Counted from the stretch's first letter, positions 31,525 to 43,340 are shown. The stretch is DNA of 64,000 bases from Piezodorus guildinii (GCA_023052935.1 CM041298.1:56518990-56582989), one strand, 5' to 3'. Translations and numbers: made by a program. Notes: generated from the letters alone by a model not told the origin.

Positions 31525-32841
31525 TTAAGGATTTTTCAAGGCAGGGATTAGATTCGATACTAGATTTGTAAGGAGTGATATAAGTGGCATAACAAGAGAT
31601 TTGATTTCGGAGATGAACGATGTCATTAGACTGGTAAGATCTGTGACGTTTGATGGTGGAGGGATATGAGAAATTTGATGTTGAGGAGTTTTTTGAAGAT
31701 TAGGTAAACTTTGAGGGATAGATTCTTGTACAATAGATTGAGAATGTTGAGGAAAATGTTGTTCCGGCAGTGCCTCGACTTCATGATTCTGGTTACCACC
31801 TCCAAGCAAGTGGGCAAATGACACGTTAGAATTTACAAGTTTTGATGGTTCTCTTCTGCTTCTGGTTGGTACAGCTGTTTCATTCGGATCCTGAGGTTTT
31901 TGGTATCTGGTTCTGAGTTTCTTGTAGATTTCACATCCCTTGTAGTTAGCCGGGTGGTCCTTGAGGCACAGAGCACATACAGCGGGTGCTGATCTTGATC
32001 TTGTACATTCTTCTGTTTTATGCTGTTCACCGCATTTCACACAGCGTGGTATGTGATGGCAATAACTTTTGGTATGACCATATGCCTGACAGTTATGGCA
32101 CTGGGCTATTTCTTTCTTTGTGTAAGGTTGTTCAACTTTTACACGGGTATAGTACAGTCTGCTGAGGTCATAGATTTTTTCGACTCCTGTTGATGGTTCC
32201 AGGTCCACGAAGAATAGAGGCAGTGGACTTTTATCTTTTAGAACGTTGGTGACTTGCCTCACTTGGAATCCTAATTCTGTCAGTTCTTCTTTGATTGCTT
32301 CAACGGGTGTTGAGGAATGTAGGTTTCTGATTACGACCCTTAATGCTCTCTCTTGGCGCAGCTGATAAGTATGAAAGTCAGCTTTGGTCTCAGTCAGATA
32401 TTTTACAATCTTTCTGTAGGTTTCAGCAGTAGTCGGAGATATTTTAGTATCATTGGTTCTACTTATACAATAATAACTATTAGGATCTGTTACTTTGTTT
32501 AAATGCGCACACATCAGTTTAAAATTTTTAATATTTTTAACAAATATTGGTGGAGGTAGTGGTTCTCTGGGTATAGGAGAAGATTCCATGGTTTCTTTTT
32601 CATTTTGGAGGATCTGAAATGGATTCGGTGTAAAAAACGGAGATTCATCAGTTATTCCTTGTGATGATGTGCTGGGCTGTGGTTCAGAACCTAATGAGGT
32701 AGCTGACGCGGTCGCTGGTGGAATCATTTTTTTATTTTGTTCACGGCGGGGTCTCTGTTTTGTGGGAGACGAGTTAGAACCTGCAGATCTAGATCTTTTA
32801 CTTGCAGACTTTGAGGACATGACTTGATGAAAATATCTCAT
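31525..32841 (-). CDS. Jockey copy 2 ORF1: PRE/CCHC RNA-binding protein, intact
   Basis: 438 residues, uninterrupted. Residues 1-60 are basic and Ser-rich (KRSRSAGSNSSPTKQRPRRE). The PRE-type domain lies at about 165-235. Three zinc knuckles follow: CHNCQAYGHTKSYC (248-261), CVKCGEQHKTEEC (267-279) and a C-x2-C-x3-H-x6-C knuckle (289-303). The C-terminus is hydrophobic (MTSFISEIKSLVMPLISLL), possibly an amphipathic helix. In Jockey elements this protein packages element RNA. The stop TAA is directly followed by the ORF2 ATG in the same frame. A second ATG at codon 8 is an alternative start. Confidence 0.9.
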   Translation of the reverse strand: MRYFHQVMSSKSASKRSRSAGSNSSPTKQRPRREQNKKMIPPATASATSLGSEPQPSTSSQGITDESPFFTPNPFQILQNEKETMESSPIPREPLPPPIFVKNIKNFKLMCAHLNKVTDPNSYYCISRTNDTKISPTTAETYRKIVKYLTETKADFHTYQLRQERALRVVIRNLHSSTPVEAIKEELTELGFQVRQVTNVLKDKSPLPLFFVDLEPSTGVEKIYDLSRLYYTRVKVEQPYTKKEIAQCHNCQAYGHTKSYCHHIPRCVKCGEQHKTEECTRSRSAPAVCALCLKDHPANYKGCEIYKKLRTRYQKPQDPNETAVPTRSRREPSKLVNSNVSFAHLLGGGNQNHEVEALPEQHFPQHSQSIVQESIPQSLPNLQKTPQHQISHIPPPSNVTDLTSLMTSFISEIKSLVMPLISLLTNLVSNLIPALKNP

Positions 32842-33166
32842 TGATTAAAGAAAAAAAATAATAATAAATAAATAATGAGATAAGAATTAAAGATAAAAGA
32901 AAGATAATTAAAAGAAAAGCAAGCCCGAGCTTGCCGAGCTAGCGGCAATCAGCTGATCAGTGACCCTTCTTTCACTTTTTCGTGATTGTACAAAGTAAAT
33001 TATAACTTTGCTTACCGAAACTTCTCCAATATTCACTGCCGTAATATTCCTGAGGTCTAGTGATGTTCTCCAGACTGAATTCTAGCGAATTCCTACTGAA
33101 AAAAGCAAAAATCTGAGAGACGATGTAACGTATGACTGTTATCATCGAGCGCATCAGCTGATCTGG
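32842..33166 (-). promoter_or_regulatory. Jockey copy 2 5'UTR, probable internal promoter
   Basis: The sense strand begins CCAGATCAGCTGATGCGC next to the target duplication, so this is a true 5' end. It holds AACATCACTAGACC and TTTCGGTAAGCAAAG, shared with copy 3. Promoter role is from Jockey family knowledge. Confidence 0.55.
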
Positions 33167-33504
33167 GAGACTGTGTCTAAAGAAGTCAAGAAGACTTCTT
33201 TCTAATTTATGGCCGCACCCCTAACCATCTTCCTCATCTAATTTCTCAACGGTCAACAATAACTCCATCGTTTTTTATATTAAGTTTGTCGCCTAGACAG
33301 GCATATTGATTGTATTTTTACTTATCAACTTTTTTAATGTAAACTTTGTCAGTTCTATTAAATGGAATACCCTTTTTTTCAGATTAAGTTTTGATGTCAG
33401 GTATTATTTTTTTTTTTGTTTGTGAGATGTGTTATTTCAGGTTTTATATTTCTATTGCTAATCTTCCAATAAACCACCATTTGGTTCATTTTACATGCCT
33501 GTCA

Positions 33505-33575
33505 TGAGGCCAAAATGGACTTACGGAGTTGAGATTTGGGACTCTACTAAACGTTCGAAGTCCTCTCGCAAATTA
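33505..33575 (+). pseudogene. short Jockey reverse transcriptase relic
   Basis: The plus strand reads MRPKWTYGVEIWDSTKRSK, clearly related to LKPIWTYGLELWGTAKRSN of copies 1 and 2. Neighbouring sequence is too decayed to follow. Orientation is opposite to copy 2. Confidence 0.6.
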
Positions 33576-33579
33576 ACAG

Positions 33580-35645
33580 ACAATTATTATTATCTATAAT
33601 GATTGGTTATCCCCATAAGCAATAATACCTTCCTTCCAATTCTCCCAAGATCTATTGCTTGAAACCTTACAAAGGGCCGGTACCTAAGTCCTTTCCAACA
33701 CATTAAGGGTTACCTGACCTATCTTAAGGATGAAAAGGCATCGATGTTTATGTTTCCGGTCCTATTCATACAGTCCCCTCGCACATTAGTTTCGATCTAA
33801 ATCAGAGCGCCCCAGAAACCTATTCTGAGAATCAGACCTCCCTCCCTTACTCAGTATTTTGGAGAAACCGTCATGTCGACCACACATTAATATTACCTCC
33901 CCACTCTTCCTCAAATCCTACTTATACCCAAGCTAGATCAACCCATTCTCATTCCACCATTCTATCTTTCTCTCTTGGTGAGTCTCAAGGTACACTTCAC
34001 ATAGGTAACTTTCCCTGATTTTCTATGCTGATTTTGAAGTTTAAATATTTTGTAAAATTATTAATGATTTGAAAAATTAGCTATATACCTCTCTTTTTTT
34101 TATCAGTTCGTCTGGAAGACTTATTCAGTATGAGTTACGTTAGTAGGAAATCAGTTTATTCGTGTTTTCTGACTAATTTTTTTTTTTTTAAATTACCTGA
34201 AAATTAAATTATTTTTTTTCTTGATCAATTGAGCCTCTAATCAATAATTGTTGTATCATAAAAAAATATTTTTTGCTTAATCTTATGATATTTTTCACAG
34301 CGATGTATGACTGCTAAAAAAAAATCTTTACCAGAGACATAAAAATAGGATGAAATGATGCTTAAAATTGACTTGGAAATTTTTAGATAATTAAAGGATA
34401 TTAAGTTGTGGTCGTTTTCCATCATTCCTCTTCCCTAAGCTTCGGCGATTTTCCGGGTGAAGGGAACCAAAGGGAGGACTTCAAAAGGGATTCTATGGCT
34501 CACCCCACCCCTAGTTCTGAATCGTCATTCACTGATGACGTCAATATGTATTGGAAAAAACGTCTTTATCAGAACCGTAGGATACCTTAAAAAAAATAAA
34601 TAAATAAAATTCAGGCAGTCATAGGGACTGTCGATAGAAATTAACCCTTTTGACATTCTCGATTTGCACTGGTATTATGTTTGAAATAAGAGTGCGTTTG
34701 TAGAAATAGATTATGTTGAGAATGTATGTTTTGTTATTATTGTTTTATTTAATTGTAAAACATCATCACCTTGTAGAGATATCATCTTGAATTATGTGAT
34801 CGTAATATGTATCTGGCCGTAGAATGTATAGTTCATTTTTTATTGATAAGTCAACGGCATAAATTAGTGGTCACATAGCACATTTTAAGTTGATGGACCT
34901 GCCATTTTGGTCATGGAAATTCGGAAATTTAGGAATAGAATTTATAACTGTTTCAAAATATTGATCTATCTGCGAGTGAATAATATAAGTCGCTATAATG
35001 TTGATATTTACGACCCTTAATTTTCTCTTCATCTTGAATTTCGTCATTATAATTTCTATTATTCTCAGTTTCAAAAGATTGATCCATCTATAAAAGATTA
35101 GAATTGATGTTTATTCTATACCATTGCTTAATTTTTTTACTCCTCCTTAACAGCTATTGTTAAAACTTCAGTTATTTGTTGATTATACCATTGCATATTA
35201 TTTTTTCTTATCCCTATATCGCTTACACCTAATTTTACTTAATTTCATTTCCTACTTTGAATCAAAAATCGCAAATACAACGAGACTCAAATGAGGGATC
35301 TTCACCCTTTATTTCACAATAAAGATGTATTTAATTTAATTTTAAAAAATGAAGATATTTTATAATACAGTTATTCTTTCATAATATTATAAAGGAATTT
35401 TTCTCATGTTCAATTATTAAAGGTTAACATTTAAATACATTACCCCCTAAACTGAGTTATTTCAAACATATTTTGGAATATCTAGTGGCATGTAACACTG
35501 ATATATGTGTAATAACATTATAACCTCAGTCTTTCACCAAGCAAAAAAACATATGTTTTAATTAGTTATAAATAATAAGTTCGTCACCTGTCAAAAAGCG
35601 TATAAAGCGCGTAAAGAAGTTTGTTTTGTTTTTTTATTTATTCAT
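33580..35645. other. non-coding stretch, nothing recognised
   Basis: 33640-33990 is less AT-rich and could be further decayed LINE sequence, but no motif can be read. 34000-35640 is AT-rich without repeats or frames I can support. Confidence 0.4.
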
Positions 35646-35649
35646 TTAA

Positions 35650-35875
35650 CGTCGCTTTATGCTACTATGCCTAATTGGACGATGCTACAGTATGAGTTCT
35701 TTTTGCTAATCTAGATTTTATTAGGATACGTCTCCTCTGAACGACTGCATAACTAAGGAATTTTTACTCCCATTGGAAAATCCTAGGGCCCTCTGCAGGT
35801 TTTTACCTTTGATCTTAAGCATAGAAGGCTGTTATGCTAACCACGATGCTTTAGATGACCTCGCGTAAAGAAGTT
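35650..35875 (-). mobile_element. SINE-B copy, diverged
   Basis: On the plus strand TTTATGCTACTATGCCTAAT, GGACGATGCTACAG, GCATAACTAAGGAATTTTTA and GGAAAATCCTAGGGCC match 42225-42420 in order. Head on the minus strand has TGGTTAGCATAACAGCC. Confidence 0.65.
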
Positions 35876-35954
35876 TTCATTTCAATAAAATAAATAACTC
35901 TTGTTTTAATTTACGTGCTCATATGTATATCTTTATTAAATATTTGAAATTATG

Positions 35955-35956
<2 letters not shown>

Positions 35957-35985
<29 letters not shown>
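35957..35985. repeat. (TA)n microsatellite
   Basis: About 14 TA units ending at TATCGATT. Confidence 0.9.
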
Positions 35986-35989
<4 letters not shown>

Positions 35990-36475
35990 TTTTTTATGTT
36001 GTGCATATGGTCTACTTTTATAAAGAAAACCACTTCAACTACCCGGCGCTGGATACTACAGTACCCGCAATACACACTGGCGTTATCTGTTAGCTTGTTT
36101 GGTATGGATGTCTTTTGACTGTGGGCCTGTAACTCATTGTGTAACTTTTTTTCCACTCCTAGTTTGACACACTACAGCTTTGTTAGTGTTGCTTGAGTCG
36201 AAAATTTAAAGATAATTGAAATGTCAGAAATGTAATTGAGAATGTTTTTTGCAGTAAAACATTTATCGCTAGGACTATACATTTAGGAGCTATAATGTTT
36301 TGCATGAAAAAAGTCACATTTTTATTATATTTTTTTTATATTGCTCGCTTTTTACTGACCAGCTCTATCTCTGCATGTTGTTCTAATTGAAAATCTAGCA
36401 ACAGTCTTAGGTCAGAAATTTATAGGAGAATATGTTTTGTTATATATTATATATATGCCGTTAGGACCTAGAATT

Positions 36476-36632
36476 TTTTTTAGTAATACAATTTTTATTG
36501 AGAAAATTTTACATCTGTCCCAATTTGGACATTAATAGTATTGCTGAATGATATCAAACATACTACATTCATACAATATTTACACAACATAAAATTACAA
36601 TAAAATATATACACAATAATGAATCAATACAA
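36476..36632 (-). mobile_element. 157-bp 5'-truncated Jockey 3' end
   Basis: Nearly identical to 28595-28750, the 3'UTR end of copy 2. Flanked by ACCTAGAATT at 36466-36475 and 36633-36642, a 10-bp target duplication. A classic dead-on-arrival insertion. Confidence 0.9.
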
Positions 36633-36700
36633 ACCTAGAATTAGAAAATTTAAATTTAAGTATTTAGTAGAAAATTTTCTTCTTTTTAATGTAACAGCAA

Positions 36701-36705
36701 TATAA

Positions 36706-36760
<55 letters not shown>
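36701..36760. repeat. (TA)n microsatellite
   Basis: TA run with one ATTATA interruption. Confidence 0.9.
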
Positions 36761-36763
<3 letters not shown>

Positions 36764-36949
36764 TACAATAAAAAATAACTTAAGCTACAATACAAACAAA
36801 ATGAAATAAATAATAGTCATTAGGAAAAATATATATCTACTAATGTCTTAAAAATAACAAATTAATAATAATAATAAAAAAATACAAACCAATTTTTAAA
36901 TCAATAATCTATCACAAAACCTCTTAAATCTAAACTTGAGCTAAAGTAA

Positions 36950-37420
36950 AAGTACATTTTATAAGTATTTTATGGGGTTATATTTTTGAGACATATGCAG
37001 AATTTTGAAGGTGTTATCCTAGGTTATGGCTGGTATAATGTTTCAGTGGTAGAAGGAGTATGCTGGGAATGATGTAAAGAAATGGTGAATATTGTCAGCA
37101 TCTTTATTATTACAAATGGTACAGGTTTCTATTGGATTCAAGCTGTGCGTTCCGGTATTCATAGTAATTTTGTGGAGCTTAATGTTATCAGTACATATGT
37201 TAGCCATATGTTTTTGTGCTGAAATATGCTATTTGGCCAGTTCTTCGATAATTCCGTTTTGATAAAATCAGCTAATTTTAAGAATACTTTATACATTTTA
37301 ATTAGGGTAAGAATTCCATTTTCCTGTCTTTTACATCCTTACAGTTCGTAATTGTGTTCTCTTTATTACATATGCTGATTCGTTGTCTCACTCGTAGCAA
37401 AAAGTTCTTTTTTCTGGTAT
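36950..37420 (-). pseudogene. C-terminal relic of a LINE ORF2 with zinc motif
   Basis: The minus strand reads NTGTHSLNPIETCTICNN then KDADNIHHFFTSFPAYS, the CxxC...H pattern at the C-terminus of many LINE ORF2 proteins. Sequence on the 5' side (37200-37420) is decayed. An (AAT)n-like run near 36861-36878 may be its tail. Clade not determinable. Confidence 0.5.
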
Positions 37421-38689
37421 GGGAAATTATTCCGCTAATCTACTGAGTTTGGCGAGGCATATTTTAGGCTAAATGGAGCCTTCCATACTTAATATTTTAT
37501 CAGTCAATATAAGCGTTTTTTTGGAGGACGATAGATGAGACAGAAAGGTCTCCATATTCAAGCCAGACATATGGGTTTCAATAAAAAAAGTTACTTATGT
37601 ACCAATGCCTAATTGTAAAAAAAAATAATTAATTTAATTAATTGGTATTCTATTTATTATATAATGTATTTGCTATATTAGACTTTCAAACACTTGTATC
37701 TTATTTGAAAGTTTTAACCACCGGGTAAACTTTTCTTTTTAACTTTTCTAATATCTTCACTATTCTTATTTTTGAATTACAGATAAATATAGCAATGCAT
37801 TAATATATATAATATATATATTATATATATATAATATATATATATATATAGTATATATATATTATATTATTTCTATGTACAGTAGACTGACAAATACTTG
37901 TACCTTATTTTAAAGTTTTAACCACCGCTTCAATTTTTTTTCTTTTTTAAATGTTTCTAATATCTTCACAATTCTTTTTTCCATATATCTATATATATAA
38001 CGAAAAAGAGGCATTCTGAGAAGATGAAGAGATATTGGGAAGCAAAGAATACCAAAATGAAGTGATTTCAAGTTCAGTCGCTCTCCTCAGGGGGGAAATC
38101 TAATAAATATACAACATTAATAATTAAATATATATATATATAATATATAATATAATATATATATATATATATATTATGCGATACAGCATTATAAATCCAT
38201 TATACGATATGTTATGATGACTAAGAGTTAAACTTATATTGAGATAAGGATAATTTTAATATCTAATTTAACTGAGATAGTACAACAGAGGTACAAAATC
38301 TTTAACTACTTCGCATAAAACTTAGCAATATGAAACAAATGAATTCTAAGATAATACTACTTGTAAATATTTCAGGTAGGCTAATAAAACATTAATATCG
38401 TAAAGTGCGCAGTTAATTAGCGGGCTTACTTTTAGCTTATCTGCGTTGGGCCTCACTGTGAGATCTGATTTAGGGTTTTCCAAGGGGATTAAACCTTTAG
38501 GGTTCAACAATACTGGGCAATTTCAGAGCACTGCACTAAATTTCAAAGCTTGATAACAACATCTTAATATAAGATAACATAATAACATGTTAATATATTC
38601 TATTCTATTTTTCTTTTACTTACGTATATATCGACTAACTAGTTAGAGAAAGTATTACTGTCGTGAAAATTTCGAATTTGAGTTGTAAA
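37421..38689. other. AT-rich stretch with several TA blocks
   Basis: TA-rich blocks at about 37801-37870 and 38128-38175. Blocks at 37678-37760 and 37872-37970 repeat each other (ACACTTGTATCTTATTTGAAA versus ATACTTGTACCTTATTTTAAA, shown only to compare, both followed by GTTTTAACCACCG), so there is a short local duplication. No coding signal. Confidence 0.5.
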
Positions 38690-41180
38690 TGAAAATAGAA
38701 GTTTTAGGGACCCCTGTTTCTCAATGCCCAACTCCCACAAATGGGTCTGTGGTGTGTATGTGGTCAGACTAGCTCAAAAACGAAAAGTCGTACTAAACTC
38801 AAATATCATATTTTAGAATCGTATGCCTGCAAGATTAAAGCAACTTTTTCAACATATTTGGAGTATCAGAAAAACCAGTTTATACCACGTATTTTACACT
38901 TTTCTTAAATACGGCTCTAACGATTTTGATTAAACTCCCTATATCGATGTAAAATTTAATTGGATTTTATATGATGTAGTTTTCTTTCTGATTGAAATAC
39001 TCTGACACCACTTGAATGCCGATATTTTAAATTTTCTTCTTCTAACCTTTAATTTTGTAGATTGGAAAACATGAACCATTTCATGTTTTTAACATAAACA
39101 AAAAACAGGCCATTACATATATAAGATTTTTAAGCTGTAAAACCAATGCAGAAAGAAGAAAAGGGAAAAAACTTAAGTACTAAGAATAATGATTAAAATA
39201 TGTAATTATTTCTATTGGTAGATTTTTTAATCTGAAACACATTTATCCAACTAAACTGAATATAATTCTTTAAAATGTTCTTTAATTCTAACTTTAGTTA
39301 ATAGTTCTTAAATACATTTGAAACAATCAAGGTAAACAAAGTGCGTTTGTTACCCGAAACAGATTTTTAATTTTGTTAATAAAACGTTTTAATTATTTCA
39401 TGTTAATGTATCTATAAGGCAGTAGGTATTTTGCAACCATTTTTACGATTTTATCAATGCTTTACGTACATCATATGGGTTTCGTTCTGACTGAAATAGT
39501 CTGGCAGAGCTTAAAAGCCGATTTTTTAAATTTTACTCTTCTAGAGTACCTTTAGTTTGTAAAATGTAAAAATTATTAACCTTATCACTGTGTAAGTAAG
39601 CATTGATGAAAAACGGATAAATACATTATTTGAATGAATTCGATAACCAACTAAAAGAGGAAAGAGCAAACATATCTATTTTTCTTTCCGAGCATATGAA
39701 TAGGAATATAGGTGTAAAATATACTGTCAGAAATCTAAAAATGTAGGAGCGAATATGTCTGAAATGTACGGAATCTTTTTCTAAAAAATCTGCATCTAAA
39801 ATATCTATATAAAAATATTAAAAAATTGCATCTAAAATATAGGTGTAAAATATACCGTCAGAAATCTAAAAATGTAGGAGCGAATATGTCTGAAATGTTA
39901 CAGAATCTTTTTCTAAAAAATCTGCAAACCAATAAAGCCACTTTATATCATGCATTTAGCAACTTTTAACCATTTTCTTAAAAACGGATTTATATTAAAT
40001 CTCATAACCCTTTAATACAGGGCTTGAATGTAATTATTTAATGTTTTCTTCTTCTAAAGTACCTTTAATTTTGTATATTCGAAAAAATAACCTAATATAT
40101 GTAAGCAAAAAAAAAAAAAGGTAAATATATAATTTGAAGAAATTCGAAAACCAATTGAAGGAGAAAAGTGCAAACATATCTATTTAGATTTTTTTTTTCT
40201 TTAAATAAGAATAGAAATATAGGTGTATAATATACCGTCAGAAATCTAAAAAAATCAGGTGCATATATGTCTAACATGATACAGCAACTTCTTCTGAAAA
40301 AATCGGCAAACCAGAAAAGCAACTTTATACTTAACTTTAGATTAAACTCTCTTAATCGATGTAAAATTTAACGGGATTTAATATCATATAGTTTTCATTC
40401 TGATTAAAATATTCTTACAGAGCTAAAATGCCATTATTTCAAATTTTATTTTTTTGTAAGTACACTTAGTTTTTTAGATCCGAAAAAAAATGAAACATAA
40501 CTTCTTGTTAGCAGTGACAAAAAACCGTTAAATATTCAAGTTTAACGAATTTCATAACTAACTGGAGGAGAATGGAACTAACATGTGTATTTGGGATTTT
40601 TTTTTTTTTTTGAACAGAAGCATGAAAAGTAATACATTTGTTTTATATACCATTGAAAAGTAAAAATTTAGAAAAATTGTTAACTTGTATACAAAGATGT
40701 AAAACAATTAAAAAAAAAGAAGGAAAAAAGGCATACATTTTAGTGATTATTGTAGATAAGACTTTTATTGGTAGTTTAATTGATTTGAAACACATTTTTC
40801 CTACAAGACGTACCTAGTATAATTCTTTAAAATTTTTAAAAACTCCAACTTTATTTTATAGTTCTTAAAGATTTGAACAACTGAGCCTAGTAGTTCTACT
40901 AGTTCTAGTTCTTCTACTAGTTTCTACGAGTTCTCGTTTTTTGCCCCCAACAGATTATTAATTTTGTAAAAAAATAAATATTAATTTTTATTTCTTTATT
41001 GTTAATGTATCTCGGCAGCGGGCATTTCGCATCTCTTTTGAGGAGATATAACATTCAACATCATGTTTGTTTCATTATGATTGAAATTATCCGGCAGTTT
41101 TCCTAGTACGTTATTTCGTATGTTTTGTCCATTTTTTTTTTTTTTACTCTTCTTTAAAACAAAATTTGAATTAAACTAAA
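38690..41180 (-). repeat. array of diverged family-W repeat pieces
   Basis: Several partial copies in minus orientation. Shared blocks: ACTCCCTATATCGATGTAAA (38935-38954) and ACTCTCTTAATCGATGTAAA (40346-40365); TAGTTTTCTTTCTGATTGAA (38983) and TAGTTTTCATTCTGATTAAA (40389); CTTCTTCTAA with GTACCTTTAATTTTGTA. In the plus orientation the same blocks appear at 45780-46000. No coding content; class unknown. Confidence 0.6.
39706..39927. repeat. local duplication within family W (131-bp period)
   Basis: ATAGGTGTAAAATATA plus CGTCAGAAATCTAAAAATG-like sequence at 39706-39797 is repeated at 39837-39927 with offset 131 and few differences. A third, diverged copy starts near 40217. Confidence 0.75.
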
Positions 41181-41189
41181 CTTTTTAGT

Positions 41190-42214
41190 TCTTTAAAAAA
41201 TATCGTTTAATTAGTGATTTTTGTTTTTAGTGATGTTCAAATATGTTGCCATCGGCACTAAATAACCAGACGACAGCCCACTTATCCACTTATCAGACGA
41301 TTTGGTTAATATGTACTCCTTATCAGAGGCAATATACGACCCGGTGGGAGGGTAGGGCTTTATGCAAGGACTGGAAATCAAATCTTCACGCCTCAAATGA
41401 CATTACCGGAGTTGGTGTTAGGCCAGAAAATTAGATTTCCGATTGGAGAGGATTTACAACCTTGGGTTTTATCTCGTTCGATACGTTACTATCTGAGAGG
41501 GCCTGATAAAAAAGAAAAAAAATCTACCGCAATAGATATCCTTACCAGTCTGATTGAATTTCCTTAAGTAATATGACCAATGAATGGATTCATGTCGAAT
41601 TAGATTAATTTAACATATATAAGATGAAATTGATGAAGTTGATAATTTATTATTTAGCAGATTGAGATAAGCCATCTTTAAATGTAGACGACATAGTAAA
41701 ATGCGTTTGGAAAAAAATTGATATGAATTATTTAAGGAAGAACCCCCACAAAATTCCAGAAATTATTTTCTCAATCAGACTTATAATAAAATATGGGGGA
41801 AATTAAGAAAAAGAGAACAACGACGAGCTGCTTATATAGAAATTGTTATTAAGGTAACAAAAATCACTAAGACAACTGGCTTGTACTGGCAAAGTTATCC
41901 TATGACAATAACTTATGGTTTATTGGTCACTGAGTGGAGCAGGAAAAAAGAAAAAAATTGGTAAAATTCGAAGGGACTTCTCTGGAAAATTTCTGAATAG
42001 AAAAATTGCTACAAAGTGATCCTGCCAGGAAAAAAACCAGACATACAGCAATGAAGGGACTTGCATGGCACCTGTGACCGTGGACCATAAACTCCAAAGC
42101 CTTCAACAATGGAATATATTTCGACATTGGCAACAAACTGGAAATAGTTTTGGTGATATTGAAACAGGGGTACAAAAACATTAATGTTTAATTTTGAGCG
42201 TCTTGAGTGTTGAT
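41190..42214. other. unclassified AT-rich stretch
   Basis: No protein motif is readable on either strand. 41690-42180 is A-rich on the plus strand and lacks similarity to other parts of the window. The frames here do not look coding. Confidence 0.4.
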
Positions 42215-42487
42215 TATTTATTTAACGTTACTTTATGCTACTGTGACTAACCGGACGATGCTATGGAGTCTACGGAGAATTTTGTCTACCCAGGTTTAAT
42301 CAGGATAGGGGTGTTTAACGAGTACCTGACATCGATTAGGCTCGGGACCTTTTTAAGTCTTCTCCGAAGAACAGCATAACTAAGGATTTTTTATTTTCAT
42401 TAAAAAATCCTGGGACCACTAGCGAGTTTGAACCCCTGACCTTTGGCATAGAAGACTTGTTGTGCTAGCCACCCTGCTAAACACCTT
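42215..42487 (-). mobile_element. SINE-B copy, best preserved
   Basis: On the minus strand the head has GGTGGCTAGCACAAC (A-box-like) and GTCAGGGGTTCAAACTC (B-box). The body has GGTACTCGTTAAACACCCC and ATCGTCCGGTTAGTCACAG, ending near TTTAACGTTAAATAAATA-like sequence. This is the copy where both promoter boxes are clearest. Confidence 0.7.
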
Positions 42488-42524
42488 GAAAGTTATGAGT
42501 ATATAAGTTTTAGTATTTTGTTTA

Positions 42525-42645
42525 ACGCCATCTGTCAGTTCTTCATGTGTGGGCCCCATGTCATTCTTCTGTCAAATATCAAACCAAAATAATATATTGT
42601 GTCAGTCGGTGGAATTGGGACATGGTCCAGATATAATGTATGGCA
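42525..42645 (-). pseudogene. short Jockey reverse transcriptase relic
   Basis: The minus strand reads IPPTDTIYYFGLIFDRRMTW then GPHMKN, matching IPPSDTVRYLGLLQDKRLTW of copy 1. Only about 40 codons remain. Confidence 0.65.
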
Positions 42646-43340
42646 TATTTAATCTGGAAGAGGAAAAATAAAATTTAAACTCTAAAATCATATCTAGATG
42701 CTTAAATATGACCTAATATTTATATGTCTACTTTGTGGTGTATTGTTAACAATTGTGAGCTAAAAATGTACAAAAACAATCATGTATCATACTAATGACC
42801 CTTAAGGGTATATGCATTCGTATAGATAAATTAATAATTTATGTTAGGTATGTAATTAGGTAGGTATATAATTTCTGCAGGTCGTACAAAGTAGAAAGTT
42901 GACCAACACCAAACTAAAATCGCTGAAAATGTACAATTCAGAGATTTTTTTTCTTCTTTTTATTCTAGCTGAAATTCAGGGGAACTGAAATAAAGAAAGC
43001 TTTATCACATTTTTTTTTTTTAAATCCAGTACAGGCCCAACTCTTAACTACAAAAAATGGTAGTTTTTAAAAAATTATATTCAGTTTCATTGGAAACATA
43101 TGTATTACATTGAAAAAAAAATAGTTAAATAAAATTAAGTACAATTATCACTTATGTTTGGGGCCGATACCTCAATTTACATTACCTTCCACAACTATCT
43201 AAATAAGAAAAACAAAATCTAAAAATTTAGCTTTTCAACGTCATATTATACGTTTCTCCTTTAGTTGTTATCAAGTTTATTTAACTACTATAATTAGCCG
43301 TTTTGAAGCTAATCAAATAATATGGTTAATTTTATAGAAT
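42646..43340. other. AT-rich stretch, possible W remnants
   Basis: No gene. Some phrases near 42990-43290 (CATATGTATTACATTGAAAAA, TTTCAACGTCATATTATACG shown in short) resemble the middle of family W in plus orientation (46260-46430), but the match is weak. Confidence 0.4.

Larger units (their letters stand above)
28586..33166 (-). mobile_element. Jockey-type LINE, copy 2, full length with target duplication
   Basis: GAGACTGTGTCTAA occurs at 28572-28585 and 33167-33180 on each side, a 14-bp target duplication inside the foldback unit. Order on the minus strand: 5'UTR (33166-32842), ORF1, ORF2, 3'UTR. The 3' end in sense direction is AATAAAAATTGTTATTACTT. ORF1 is intact; ORF2 has one nonsense change and one frameshift. 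Confidence 0.95.
28452..33266. mobile_element. foldback unit with hammerhead motif, split by Jockey copy 2
   Basis: Left piece 28452-28585 and right piece 33181-33266 rejoin into about 220 bases once the Jockey copy and its 14-bp duplication are removed. GATGAGGAAGATGG at the left is inverted in CCATCTTCCTCATC near the right end. The 16-bp flanks ATCGTTTTTTATATTA (28436-28451 and 33267-33282) look like a target duplication of about 13-16 bases. The same unit is at 43354-43863. Its hammerhead motif suggests a Penelope-like terminal repeat or a non-autonomous derivative. Confidence 0.65.

Noticed and set aside
39700..39930. CRISPR-like direct repeats
   Set aside because: Only two or three units of about 90 bases, part of an interspersed repeat in a eukaryotic genome.
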